The notes beneath the pieces were generated by a model, which did not search any database, had not been told where the DNA came from, and saw only the letters and a program-made list of their open reading frames with translations. Of a stretch of 64,000 nucleotides of DNA, positions 55,531-64,000 are shown one piece after another. Each line of letters opens with the position of its first letter. Positions within the stretch are counted from its first letter, which is position 1. The DNA is from Polyangiaceae bacterium. GTDB taxonomy: Bacteria; Myxococcota_A; Polyangia; Polyangiales; Polyangiaceae. The translations under genes and the position numbers were made by a program. The DNA is taken from contig JADJXL010000018.1 in the NCBI GenBank assembly GCA_016715885.1, forward strand, positions 434,001 to 498,000, given 5' to 3'.

Positions 55531-58191
55531 TCAGGGCACGACGCAGGGGGCGCCGTTGCAAGGATCGATGATACGACCGTTCGGCTTCAAGAATTCCGAT
55601 ATCTGTAGGCGCGCTCCAGGTTGAACACGCGGAACGCCGTGCGGGTCTTTGCCTTCACGCAGCGCCGTATTGCCGACGGGCGGCGGCGGCGTTCCTTTGT
55701 CGAGCATCATGTCGTACGGTCCCGTGTCCCAAACGAATGCGGCCGATCCATAGAACGGATACTTGTTGATCGCCGGGATATCGAAATACGGCGTCTTGTC
55801 GATCGCTCGACCCGGCATCAGCGTCGGCGCATGAATGCTTGCGCCAATCGTGCGCGCTTCGATGTCGGCGGACCATTGCGTGACCTGATGATCCGCGAAC
55901 GCATTTTGCATGAGCACTTCGTGCGTGGGCGTGTTCGGAAGCGGATCGTTCGTCACGTGCCACGCGTAGCCATTCGTTTCGCCGCGATCCCAGAGCATCT
56001 GAATGCTCGAGAAAATGATGCGCCGATCGAATTCGTTCGAGTATGCCGCATCCATGAACGGACGCAACGTATCGAATCCGGTCGCTCGATCGAGCAACAA
56101 GCTGTAGTTCATTCCGGTCACGCCGAACACCCCGCGACGAATATCCTGCGAAAGCGCAACCACCGCACCACCGAGGATCCCGCCTTGGCTGATGCCATAA
56201 TAATAGGCCGCGCTCGTGTCGATGAGCGGCTCGTCCGATGGGCCACCTCGGAACGCAGGATCCGAAATGAATCCCTGCGGGTGAATCATGAGCCGCACCA
56301 GGTACAGATTGTTGAGCAAGCCTTGCTGCAATCGATCGGCGAGCGTGTTTATCTTGCCAAACTGCACGACCATCTGCAAAATGTTCAGGTCGTCGCTCGA
56401 GGACATTCCGATGAAGTCCGTCGCGCAGAAGACGAAATTGTAGAGGTTCGACAGATCTCCCGTAGCGCTTCCGCCATTGACCTGGCTCGCATTACCCTGC
56501 TGACCATGACCATAAATCGCCGCTCGACCCGGCACGACCGGCGTATCGTTCAAGTTGCCGTCGGCGAGCGCCGACCGCGGAATGTTGCAGATGAAGTTTG
56601 CCTGGAGCGTATCCGTGCCATTTCGTTGATCGGGCAAACCGTCGTTCGGAATGTCGTAATTGAAGGACGAACCCGAAACGCCGCCCGCTTGGTTCAAGTA
56701 ATTCGGTACGGAGAACGTGCCCGTAATGCGTCGCGAACGATTTGCATCGAGGTTCTGTTGCACGTTCGTAATGGTGAATGTCGGGGCACCGCTGCCGAGC
56801 TTGGCAAAGGCATCGTCGCGAATGTGCAGCATGCGCGAGGACAAACTGCGCCGACTCGCCACCGTGAAGTCCCACGCGATGTACAGCGTATTTCGCTCGA
56901 TGCCCACTTCCGCGAGCGTGCCGAGGATCGATTCCATGTGCGCCCGTCGCGCTTCGATTTCCGGAACGTTCGACGGCACCGCGTCTCGATACACCTGAAA
57001 TGCCGCCGACGGCTCGATGAGCGCTCCGTCCTTGTTCTTCGCATTGCGCAATGCAACGATGTACCGATGCCCCTCGCGGAAATTCGTTCCCGCTCGAATG
57101 ATGAGCGAACGCGTCGCATCGCTCGTCGCAAACGAATCCAGCTCGCCCCATACCAGATGCCGTTCGAGCGTATCGGCGTCGACGACGACGAGCGGCGAAT
57201 CCGCTTCGAGCGACCTTTCCATGTGATTGACTTGCCCAATGCCCGTTTGCGCGATATCGAGGTCCGGCACGTACGTCAGGACCATTTGACCCGGGGAAAA
57301 CCCGTCACTCCAATTCATGTCCGTCGGCGTGACCGGAACGCCGCCCGGGCTCACGAGCGTTCCCGGCGGAGCGCCCAACGCCGGTGAGAGATCCACGGTT
57401 TCATTGACGGGCATCGACGCTTCGTCGAGCGCCACGCGTCTACCGGTATCCGTCGTATTGTCGACGATGGTAAAATGGTCGTTGGGGAACGGATACAAGC
57501 AATGCGCTGAATCCAGGAAATCGCAGCGACTAGCGTCCTTTACGTCGACCGTCGTCGGATCGACCGAACACTTCACGGTCACGGCTTTGGACGACGATGG
57601 CGAAGCGGTGCCTGTTCCATTCGTGACGAAGCAAAATTGTTGCGGATTCGTCGGCTGCACGGAAACGGTCACGTCGTAATTCGACCCTTCCTCGAGCTGC
57701 GTGGCGAAAGCAAATTCTCCGTCTTGTGCGGGCGAGAGATCGTCTCCGCCATTGTTTTGCAGGACCAAGCCCGACCCTTTGAGGCCCACGAGCGTGCCGC
57801 CGACGGGATATTTCGGAATTGACACCGATAACGTTTCGCAGACGACGGCCACGTCGTTGACATCCGATCCGGCAATTTTTCCCGATCCGCCATTGACTTT
57901 GCAATCTTGATCGGGATTGGTTGGTTGTTTCGCTACGGATATGGCGTACGTGGCTCCATCGGGCAGCGTCGGCGTGAATGTGAAGTTGCCGTTTGCAGTT
58001 ATGGAAACACTGCTCGACAAGTCGTTTTCGAGCGCAACTTCGAGCTCCAGGCCCGTTCCTTCGAGGCCCGACACGGCGCCGCCGAGTTTGTATTCGGTAG
58101 GATCACCGGGTTGTGCGGGCGCTGGGTCCGACCCGCACCCGGCACCAAAAGTCGCGAGAACGAGCGGAAAAGTCAAGGAATATCGACGCAT
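55531..58191 (-). CDS. Large lipoprotein with two beta repeats and hydrolase-like C-terminus
   Basis: An 886-residue lipoprotein (signal ending TFGAGC), start supported by GGAGG. Two repeats near the N-terminus (GGAVSGLEGTGLELEV; GGTLVGLKGSGLVLQN) each end with a Cys pair and resemble bacterial Ig-like strands. A long extracellular part follows with CLYPFPNDHF. Near residue 690 there is AYYYGISQGGILGGAVVAL, a G-x-S-x-G nucleophile elbow typical of alpha/beta hydrolases. The acid and base were not located. Activity on lipids or esters at the cell surface is an inference. Confidence 0.83.
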   Translation of the reverse strand: MRRYSLTFPLVLATFGAGCGSDPAPAQPGDPTEYKLGGAVSGLEGTGLELEVALENDLSSSVSITANGNFTFTPTLPDGATYAISVAKQPTNPDQDCKVNGGSGKIAGSDVNDVAVVCETLSVSIPKYPVGGTLVGLKGSGLVLQNNGGDDLSPAQDGEFAFATQLEEGSNYDVTVSVQPTNPQQFCFVTNGTGTASPSSSKAVTVKCSVDPTTVDVKDASRCDFLDSAHCLYPFPNDHFTIVDNTTDTGRRVALDEASMPVNETVDLSPALGAPPGTLVSPGGVPVTPTDMNWSDGFSPGQMVLTYVPDLDIAQTGIGQVNHMERSLEADSPLVVVDADTLERHLVWGELDSFATSDATRSLIIRAGTNFREGHRYIVALRNAKNKDGALIEPSAAFQVYRDAVPSNVPEIEARRAHMESILGTLAEVGIERNTLYIAWDFTVASRRSLSSRMLHIRDDAFAKLGSGAPTFTITNVQQNLDANRSRRITGTFSVPNYLNQAGGVSGSSFNYDIPNDGLPDQRNGTDTLQANFICNIPRSALADGNLNDTPVVPGRAAIYGHGQQGNASQVNGGSATGDLSNLYNFVFCATDFIGMSSSDDLNILQMVVQFGKINTLADRLQQGLLNNLYLVRLMIHPQGFISDPAFRGGPSDEPLIDTSAAYYYGISQGGILGGAVVALSQDIRRGVFGVTGMNYSLLLDRATGFDTLRPFMDAAYSNEFDRRIIFSSIQMLWDRGETNGYAWHVTNDPLPNTPTHEVLMQNAFADHQVTQWSADIEARTIGASIHAPTLMPGRAIDKTPYFDIPAINKYPFYGSAAFVWDTGPYDMMLDKGTPPPPVGNTALREGKDPHGVPRVQPGARLQISEFLKPNGRIIDPCNGAPCVVP

Positions 58192-58237
58192 GGGACACCT
58201 CCATGCGCGACGTTATCATGCTCGGATGCGCCTGTGT

Positions 58238-59905
58238 TCAAATGATATCGGTCGCGGCAGAGAATCCGATGCGCGAAATTTCTGTCGCACCTTTGCGCGC
58301 CACGAATTCACGGAAGCTTTCGCCCGAAGCGCGATCGGAAAGGTAATATTTGGCAATGGCCGCGATGACTTTTGGCGTTTCCTCTTCCGGCACACGCCCG
58401 TCCAAGCGATCACCAATGCGCGCATCCGGCCCACATCCGCCACCCACGCGCAGCGAATAATGCGGCCGCTCGACGCCATCTTTGCCTTTGACCATCAGGC
58501 CCGTCATACCAATGTCGGCCACGTGGTGCTGCCCGCATGAATTGGGACATCCGGATATCTTGATGTTGAATGGCCCAATGCCGCGAACGAGATCGTCGAC
58601 ATCCACGCGCGAATTTCCCTCGGCAAGATGCTCGCGTACGCGCGCTCCCACGGCCATGCTCTTGGTAATCGCCAGCGAACAATAATCCGCGCCAGGGCAA
58701 GCGACGATGTCGGTGATATGGTCGGCGTCCGGCTCGGCAAGGTTCACCAGCGTGAGCGCTCGGTGGAGAGCTACCAGATTACCTTCGGGCACCCAGCGCA
58801 TGATGAAATTCTGCGTATTCGTCGTACGCACTTCACCATTGCCATATTGACGGCAAAATTCGGCCAGACTTCGCATCTGCTGCGCCGTGATGTCCCCGAG
58901 CGGCAGTTTTATCGTCACGACGCGATATCCTGGTTGTTTTTGCACGATCGTATTCGTCGCTTTCCAGCGCGCGAAAGCATGATCGCCAATCACCACACCA
59001 CCCGGCGGCTGGGGCGGCGCTTCTTCGTCTTTCCATTCGGCCAAGCGTCGATCGAGCTCTGCGGCGATCTTTTCGCCTTCCTCGGCCTCGATTTTTGCGA
59101 ATTCTTCGTCGAGCCGTTCGAAGAATGCTTTTTCGCCGAGTTTACGCAGCAAGAACTTGATCCGCGCTTTCTTGCGGTTTTTTCGTTCGCCATCGCGGAA
59201 AAACACGCGAATCACGGCATCGCACGCCGCGAGCACTTGCTTTTCGGGCACGAAGTCTCGCCACAAATGAGCAATTTCCGGCGTCGACCCCAGCCCTCCG
59301 CCCACGTACACGGCAAACCCGCGTCCCGCGTCCGTTTCGCGGGCAAACAAACCCAAGTCGTTGATCATGACTTGCGCATGATCGTGAACGCTCCCGGACA
59401 AACCTATTTTGAATTTTCGCGGCAGCTTCCGGTTGTGCGGATGATACAAAAAGTATTGCGTGATCGCATGCGCGTGCGGCGTCACGTCGAATACTTCGTC
59501 GGCAACCACACCTGCCAAATGCGACGCCGTCACATTGCGCACCGTATCCGCACACGCCCCGACCGTCACCACGCCCGCCGCACCCAGCACCCGCTGAACC
59601 TCGACCGTTTCCTCAATGTCCAGGTGGTGGAGCTGAATGTCCTGCCGCGTCGTCACGTGCGCGAGGCCCAGCGCCCACCTTTCCGTAACTTCGGCTACAG
59701 CATCCAACTGCGCAGCGGTCATCCGTCCACCCGGCACCTTGATGCGTTGCATGTGCTTCACGTGCGCGAGCTGCGCGTACACGCCCATGCCCAAGCGCAG
59801 TGGACGGAACTGATCAGCCGAGATCTCGCCGCGCTTGTACCGCTCGATGGCCTGCGCGTAGTCGTCCAACGCTTGTTGTAAACGTGACGTATCGTCAGAA
59901 GTCAT
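58238..59905 (-). CDS. Siroheme nitrite/sulfite reductase
   Basis: A 555-residue ferredoxin-type nitrite or sulfite reductase that performs a six-electron reduction. The repeated half-domain pattern and the siroheme/[4Fe-4S] Cys motif VACPGADYCSLA ... ISGCPNSCGQHH are present. VTTRQDIQLHH and TNTQNFIMRW bind siroheme and substrate Arg/Lys side chains. The start at 59905 was chosen as the first Met. Sulfite versus nitrite cannot be told from the sequence alone. It is a single gene. Confidence 0.92.
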   Translation of the reverse strand: MTSDDTSRLQQALDDYAQAIERYKRGEISADQFRPLRLGMGVYAQLAHVKHMQRIKVPGGRMTAAQLDAVAEVTERWALGLAHVTTRQDIQLHHLDIEETVEVQRVLGAAGVVTVGACADTVRNVTASHLAGVVADEVFDVTPHAHAITQYFLYHPHNRKLPRKFKIGLSGSVHDHAQVMINDLGLFARETDAGRGFAVYVGGGLGSTPEIAHLWRDFVPEKQVLAACDAVIRVFFRDGERKNRKKARIKFLLRKLGEKAFFERLDEEFAKIEAEEGEKIAAELDRRLAEWKDEEAPPQPPGGVVIGDHAFARWKATNTIVQKQPGYRVVTIKLPLGDITAQQMRSLAEFCRQYGNGEVRTTNTQNFIMRWVPEGNLVALHRALTLVNLAEPDADHITDIVACPGADYCSLAITKSMAVGARVREHLAEGNSRVDVDDLVRGIGPFNIKISGCPNSCGQHHVADIGMTGLMVKGKDGVERPHYSLRVGGGCGPDARIGDRLDGRVPEEETPKVIAAIAKYYLSDRASGESFREFVARKGATEISRIGFSAATDII

Positions 59906-60061
59906 GGCCTCGAGTATATCTCCCACTTTTCCGACGCGTCAAGTGGGAGAATTATGAAGCTGAGGGCGCACAAATGTGTAGCATGAATCACATTCAAAGA
60001 TGGTTGGCACCTTTTGAAAAGCCCGTTTTTTGCTTCTGTTGCGATGGAATCGAAGTCTGTG

Positions 60062-60097
60062 CCTGCTTTTTCCAGTGCGTGCGCCGGAAAAAGCAGG
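60062..60097 (+). repeat. Perfect 12-bp inverted repeat hairpin
   Basis: CCTGCTTTTTCC and GGAAAAAGCAGG flank a 12-base loop in the 240-bp gap between the reductase and radical SAM genes. No T tract follows in either direction, so it is not a clear terminator. GTGCCTGGCAC palindromes lie nearby at 60125. The element may be a mobile REP-type hairpin. Confidence 0.6.
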
Positions 60098-60148
60098 TGC
60101 AGGCTGGGCGTTCAAGCGCAAAAAGTGCCTGGCACCTTCTGCGGTAGC

Positions 60149-61912
60149 CTACGACGCCTCGACCAGGTCCCTCAGCGACACCGGACGCAGCTCGTCGAGC
60201 CCGTACAGCTCCGCATAACTGCGCAGCACTTCGCTCGGGCACGCCGACGCCAATACACATTTGCCTTCATGTGGACACGGCACCGATGAAGCGTGAAATG
60301 CAGCATGTTCCGCTTCCCCCGCGCGATGCCGAAATCGCTCGTCACGGTATTCCGTTCCCGGCAAAGGCGGCTTTTGATCGGGTGCGTCGAGCCAAACCCG
60401 CAAAGGAACACGCTCATTACGCATGCGCTCGAATACCACGCACGGAACGACTCCCTGCACGGACAATCGATGTCCTCGAACGAGCGGTTTTACCAGGGCC
60501 TCCGCCACGTCCGTCATTCGCGGCGCCGACGTGAAATACCGGTCCGCCCGCGATTCGAAGCTCGGGTAGGGCATGTGCGGATGAAATGCAAGCCCCCGCG
60601 ACGATGCGAAACGCGCCAATTCATCGACCTCGCCGAGGCCTTCTTTGGTGACCACATGCAAAATCCAAATGTTTTGCGGCTCCAGTCGTGCGAGCAAGTT
60701 ATCGAGCGCCCGCGTGACGAGATCGAATGCTCCCGCCCTCCCGACGATGCGATCGTGCACCTCGGCGTGCGTCGAATACAGCGGAACGTGAAATCGTTTC
60801 ATTTCGGGCAGCGAATCCAGGACTTCACGACAAAACTCCGAATCCGCAAGCCGCGTACACGGTGAAAACACATGCGCTTCCGTGTATCCAAGATCCTTCG
60901 TTCGGCGAAGCAATTCCACGATGCGTGAAAATCCGAGCGGATCGTATCCATTGATGCGTACTTTGCGCACGCCACGCTGCCGATTCGATACCAAATCCGC
61001 AAGCAATCGCGCAAGCGCGCGATCCCCACCATCTTCGGCCGGTGCCGTTTCCTTGATCGAACAAAACGCGCACGATTGCTCGCATTCGGCATCGATCGCC
61101 AAATTGAGCACTTCGTCGGGACGATCCTCCACGACCGTCTTTTCTGGCAAAAGTGCCGGAGCGACATCGGCCATGACGTCCGGAAAAACCACTTCCAGGC
61201 CTTCGTGGTCGCGCAATTGAAGCAGAAAACCGACCAGCGATCGCACGGCGTCCGCACCGGGAGGATCGACGGCTCCAAGCGACAAGTGTTTTACCGAAAA
61301 ATGAGCTGTCGTGGCAAACGCTGGTTTCGAATCGTCACGGCGACCCACGATGAGCAAGAGGCGCCGCCCATCGGATTCACGCCGAAAATCGAGCACCAAA
61401 TCGAGCAGCGCCTCGTGTGATTTTTGCAAATACGAGCTTGGATACACGTCGCACAAGGCGAAACCTTCGGCCGCAACAGAGCCTTCCACGATTTCCGGAG
61501 AAAGCATTGCGCGAAGGGATTCACGCCCGAATATCCACTTTCCCGTCTCGCGTCTTCGCCCAAGCGCTTCTGCAATGGTTTTTCCTGGGTGAAGGCCCAA
61601 AAGCGTATCGATCGACATCGCCACGGCCATCACGAGCCGCGAGACTTCTTCACGCCGCTCGGGCGTCCGTACGGCCAAAGCACCTCGATAACGCACGGCA
61701 CATCGCTCGAGTCGCCGAAATACGGGCCCTGGCGTTTCGAGCGGCACGACCGACACTTCGACCCAATCCGCGCTTCCTCGAGCTTCGAATCGCGCCGTCA
61801 AGCGGTCTTCCCCGTCGAGCAACAGCGCTTTGCAGGAAAACCCTCCGAGGCGTAATGGGACGAGCGCCATTTCTATCGTTTGCGGCGCACGTACGAGCGG
61901 CGCGTCACTCAC
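60149..61912 (-). CDS. Radical SAM protein with C-terminal Cys cluster
   Basis: A 587-residue protein. The GTG start at 61912 overlaps the upstream stop (GTGA). The N-terminal 270 residues are of unknown fold. The radical SAM core begins at CEQSCAFCS (CxxxCxxC) near residue 290 with a GYDPLGF stretch after it. The C-terminal CPHEGKCVLASACPSEVLRS is a SPASM-like auxiliary cluster region. It is coupled to a small partner protein, a layout reminiscent of peptide-modifying radical enzymes, but no precursor peptide was identified. Confidence 0.87.
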   Translation of the reverse strand: MSDAPLVRAPQTIEMALVPLRLGGFSCKALLLDGEDRLTARFEARGSADWVEVSVVPLETPGPVFRRLERCAVRYRGALAVRTPERREEVSRLVMAVAMSIDTLLGLHPGKTIAEALGRRRETGKWIFGRESLRAMLSPEIVEGSVAAEGFALCDVYPSSYLQKSHEALLDLVLDFRRESDGRRLLLIVGRRDDSKPAFATTAHFSVKHLSLGAVDPPGADAVRSLVGFLLQLRDHEGLEVVFPDVMADVAPALLPEKTVVEDRPDEVLNLAIDAECEQSCAFCSIKETAPAEDGGDRALARLLADLVSNRQRGVRKVRINGYDPLGFSRIVELLRRTKDLGYTEAHVFSPCTRLADSEFCREVLDSLPEMKRFHVPLYSTHAEVHDRIVGRAGAFDLVTRALDNLLARLEPQNIWILHVVTKEGLGEVDELARFASSRGLAFHPHMPYPSFESRADRYFTSAPRMTDVAEALVKPLVRGHRLSVQGVVPCVVFERMRNERVPLRVWLDAPDQKPPLPGTEYRDERFRHRAGEAEHAAFHASSVPCPHEGKCVLASACPSEVLRSYAELYGLDELRPVSLRDLVEAS

Positions 61913-62277
61913 GTGCGCGCCCCACTCGCTTGATCCCATTTCTGCACCCACGCTGCAAATCGATCGATCATCCCGCGATCTCGCGCGTAAATGCGTGATT
62001 GCTCGGAATCCGCCACGTCTTCCGAAAAATACACGATATCGTAATGAGCCGACCGCCGATAAGCAGGTTCCGCAGGATTCGTCGGAGTGACGATGAACGA
62101 AAGCGTCTCCGCTCCGCGCGTGAATTCAACGACGGGCACGGTTTGTCGGAATGTGCGCAGCCGGGCTCCCTTGCAGTGATACCCCTCGGGATTGGGAAAC
62201 GACGGGCCCCCGAATTCGCGCTGCAGCGAGGTCCAGAGCGCATCGGCCAATGCTTGTAATGATTCAGTCGAAGTCAT
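61909..62277 (-). CDS. Small protein coupled to radical SAM gene
   Basis: A 122-residue cytosolic protein starting MTSTESLQALADALW. It contains a short Cys/Lys (YHCKGARLRTFRQ), a strand rich region (VVEFTRGAETLSFIV) and a helical end, QSRIYARDRGMIDRF. No family was recognised. The stop overlaps the GTG of the radical SAM gene by four bases, indicating coupled translation. It might carry or recognise the substrate of that enzyme. A longer start at 62292 is possible. Confidence 0.75.
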   Translation of the reverse strand: MTSTESLQALADALWTSLQREFGGPSFPNPEGYHCKGARLRTFRQTVPVVEFTRGAETLSFIVTPTNPAEPAYRRSAHYDIVYFSEDVADSEQSRIYARDRGMIDRFAAWVQKWDQASGART

Positions 62278-62288
62278 GGAAGGATCGA

Positions 62289-63386
62289 TCATTCAGGGCT
62301 GCCGCAACTATCGCTCGATGGCTCGAATCCTTGCTTACACGGGTCGGACGGAGCAGCCAAGGGGGGAGAAACCGGGCCGAGCATGGCCGATTCGGTGTCG
62401 AATCGCAGGCCCAAGGAAATGGCATCACAGAATTCGCTGCCGTCATTGGGTCCTTCCGCCTCGAGGATATCGGTTGCCGAGCAAAACATGTTCTTGACCT
62501 GGAGATATATGATGTCGTCGCGGCAAAACTTGTTCGATGTCGCGGGACCATATCGAAATTCATTGAGCGCCTTGAACATGTTCGAATGCGTCCACTTGGA
62601 CGCCATCGTGCCTTCCGTGAGGCGGAATTTCCCGCCGCTCGCTTCGACGATTCTTGCAGTCATCGTATTGTTTATCACGCTCATCACCAGATCGACCGCC
62701 TCGGCCCGAAACCTCATTTTCAATTGCGGCATACGGGCGACGAGCAATCCATCGCGTACATAGGCCGCTTCATCGACGACGAGCGGCTCGTCGACGCTCC
62801 CCGAACCGCCGACCGAATCGTTCGATACGGGCCACGCATCGGTGCCATTCCAAGCTGGCGCGGTCATGCCGGGCGTTTCATAAACGGCAACCGTCACGCT
62901 GTCGTCATTGGCCGTTCCCGAATACTTGCTCACTCGAATGAGCAACGTCCAAAGCCCTTGCGTGGCCCCTTCATTGATGACGATGCTCGATATCGCGCCA
63001 GCGGCCAGCGCATTGATACGCGCAAGCGCAACGCCTCCACCATTGTCGATGCCACGTGTATCGTCGCACGTGTCCTTTTTCACGTCCACGAATGCAGGAC
63101 GCTTGCAGCTTGGGCCGTCGAACGTGCACGTGCATTTGCCGTCGAGGTCGTAGCCAAAACGTGGCGTATCGTCTTCCTCGTCGAGATCGATCGTACGAAT
63201 TGCGGTGACGAATTCGACGTCGTCGCCCGCGTTGGTTACTTTCGGCGGCGCAGGTGGCACGACGGGATTGCAAACCGGAGCGCGCTCGAAGTCTTCATCG
63301 AGTCCCGCAATCGTCGCGCATCCAATGCCCACGAGTGCGATGACGGCGCCTCCGCAAAGCATGTGCAAAGATACGTTGCGGTTCAA
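62289..63386 (-). CDS. Lipoprotein of unknown function
   Basis: A 365-residue lipoprotein (MNRNVSLHMLCGGAVIALVG, lipobox VGIGC). The mature part has a Pro-rich stretch with GKCTCTFDGPSC, an asparagine/Ser-rich beta region (LWTLLIRVSKYSG; VTVAVYETPGM) and a Cys pair at the end (DPCKQGFEPSSDSC). It resembles proteins with paired metal or sugar modules, but no family was recognised. The start overlaps the stop of the upstream partial gene by four bases, so the pair is an operon. Confidence 0.8.
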   Translation of the reverse strand: MNRNVSLHMLCGGAVIALVGIGCATIAGLDEDFERAPVCNPVVPPAPPKVTNAGDDVEFVTAIRTIDLDEEDDTPRFGYDLDGKCTCTFDGPSCKRPAFVDVKKDTCDDTRGIDNGGGVALARINALAAGAISSIVINEGATQGLWTLLIRVSKYSGTANDDSVTVAVYETPGMTAPAWNGTDAWPVSNDSVGGSGSVDEPLVVDEAAYVRDGLLVARMPQLKMRFRAEAVDLVMSVINNTMTARIVEASGGKFRLTEGTMASKWTHSNMFKALNEFRYGPATSNKFCRDDIIYLQVKNMFCSATDILEAEGPNDGSEFCDAISLGLRFDTESAMLGPVSPPLAAPSDPCKQGFEPSSDSCGSPE

Positions 63387-64000
63387 AATGTTCCCCCAAT
63401 CCCCAAAAACTGTCGCTCGGGCCCAACTGAAAAACGCAGAAATGCAGTCGTGGCTGGAGCTTCTTTCACGGCGGGCGGGGCAGTAATCAGGAAAAACGTT
63501 CCGGCCGCGGCCGCCGCAAGCCCTACTCCAATCAGTACGTTCGACGCCGTCGCGGCCCCGCGACCTTCGTCAATCTTTTGCCATGTGGAGTCGCTGCAGA
63601 CGAGATCGTCGCATTCGGCAGCGACTTCGCCACCCAATGAAAGCGCCCGGCCCCCAAAATACCCGCCAATCCCAAGCATGACCGCAGATACGCCCAGCGC
63701 CGAAAATCCTACGGGCTTTTTCCATCGACCACCCACGTCCGGCGGCTTGGGATCGGGTATTCGCTCGAGCTTCGGTACGACCACCGTTGCCACCTTGCTG
63801 TGCTCGACGACGACCAGCTTTTCCCAAGTCTTGTGCTTTGGCGCTCGTACGACCGCTTTGTGCTCGCCCGGATCGATTGGAATCGCCGTGCCCCAAGCGC
63901 CTTCTTCGAGCGGCACACCGTCCATTTCCACGGTGAGCCCAATCTTTGCCCCATCATCGGGTATGAGCACGACAAACCGCGACAAAAGCGGCTCGATCGC
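63383..64000 (-). CDS. PEGA-like secreted/membrane protein, 5' end missing
   Basis: The frame is open to the right edge of the window, so the N-terminus lies outside (63985 is an inner Met). The visible part has a PEGA-type strand set (GLTVEMDGVPLEEGAWG; IDPGEHKAVVRAPKH), then two hydrophobic segments, PVGFSALGVSAVMLGIGGYF and NVLIGVGLAAAAAGTFFLI, and a C-terminal beta tail. Such PEGA modules are common in myxobacterial membrane proteins. It is coupled to the lipoprotein gene by an ATGA overlap. Confidence 0.8.
   Translation of the reverse strand, partial: AIEPLLSRFVVLIPDDGAKIGLTVEMDGVPLEEGAWGTAIPIDPGEHKAVVRAPKHKTWEKLVVVEHSKVATVVVPKLERIPDPKPPDVGGRWKKPVGFSALGVSAVMLGIGGYFGGRALSLGGEVAAECDDLVCSDSTWQKIDEGRGAATASNVLIGVGLAAAAAGTFFLITAPPAVKEAPATTAFLRFSVGPERQFLGIGGTF

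Noticed and set aside
55621..57387. 588-codon plus-strand frame over the large lipoprotein
   Set aside because: Antisense to an intact 886-residue lipoprotein with a strong ribosome site; it encodes Arg-rich noise.

Overview
The window looks like a chromosomal segment of a myxobacterium-like member of the Myxococcota, probably near Polyangia. The basis is four large Ser/Thr protein kinases, many lipoproteins with short lipobox signals, cytochrome-associated DUF1592/DUF1552 proteins, kinase-TPR and kinase-cyclase fusions, a sigma-54 activator with FHA and GAF domains, and moderately high GC. No rRNA, tRNA or CRISPR array was recognised.

Layout. 0.3-5 kb: a kinase, a lipid-kinase/nucleotidyltransferase pair that may make phosphatidate and CDP-diacylglycerol, a PHA-granule-type small protein and a Cys-rich secreted protein. 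5-13.7 kb: two nearly identical 1.1 kb direct repeats (5089-6197 and 12632-13739), each with a 227-residue unknown gene behind a non-coding leader conserved even better than the gene. Between them lies about 6.4 kb of accessory DNA: a secreted/immunity-like pair, a lower-GC yaaW pair, a degenerate 99-bp tandem repeat and a two-domain unknown protein coupled to a small secreted protein. 13.7-16.3 kb: an AAA ATPase-nuclease fusion and a DMP19-type protein. 16.4-27.7 kb: many genes are split by single-base shifts, several in homopolymer runs (zinc protein, kinase-cyclase fusion, Lys/Ala-rich secreted protein, rnz, hrpA, sigma-54 activator, lectin lipoprotein). This points to a local base-calling or polishing problem, or to decay in hrpA.

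The most coherent new system is at 25.1-29.2 kb. A sigma-54-dependent activator gene is followed by two secreted lipoprotein genes, a C-type lectin protein and a small Cys-rich protein. Each has a well-spaced -24/-12 promoter, and each is preceded by copies of the same 18-nt element TTGATCAMTYGATCNATC at a matching distance. This looks like a locally encoded sigma-54 regulon.

29-47 kb: kinase-TPR genes, large secreted proteins, a MITE-like inverted repeat beside ppiB, an overlapping operon (alpha/beta hydrolase, DUF1592, DUF1552, lipoprotein, then a dehydrogenase) and a tandem pair of beta-barrel paralogues. 47.6-64 kb: an S9 peptidase, a DUF433/DUF5615 toxin-antitoxin pair, the sdhCAB operon, a large lipoprotein with a hydrolase-like C-terminus, a siroheme nitrite/sulfite reductase, a radical SAM operon and a lipoprotein/PEGA-like pair that runs off the right edge.
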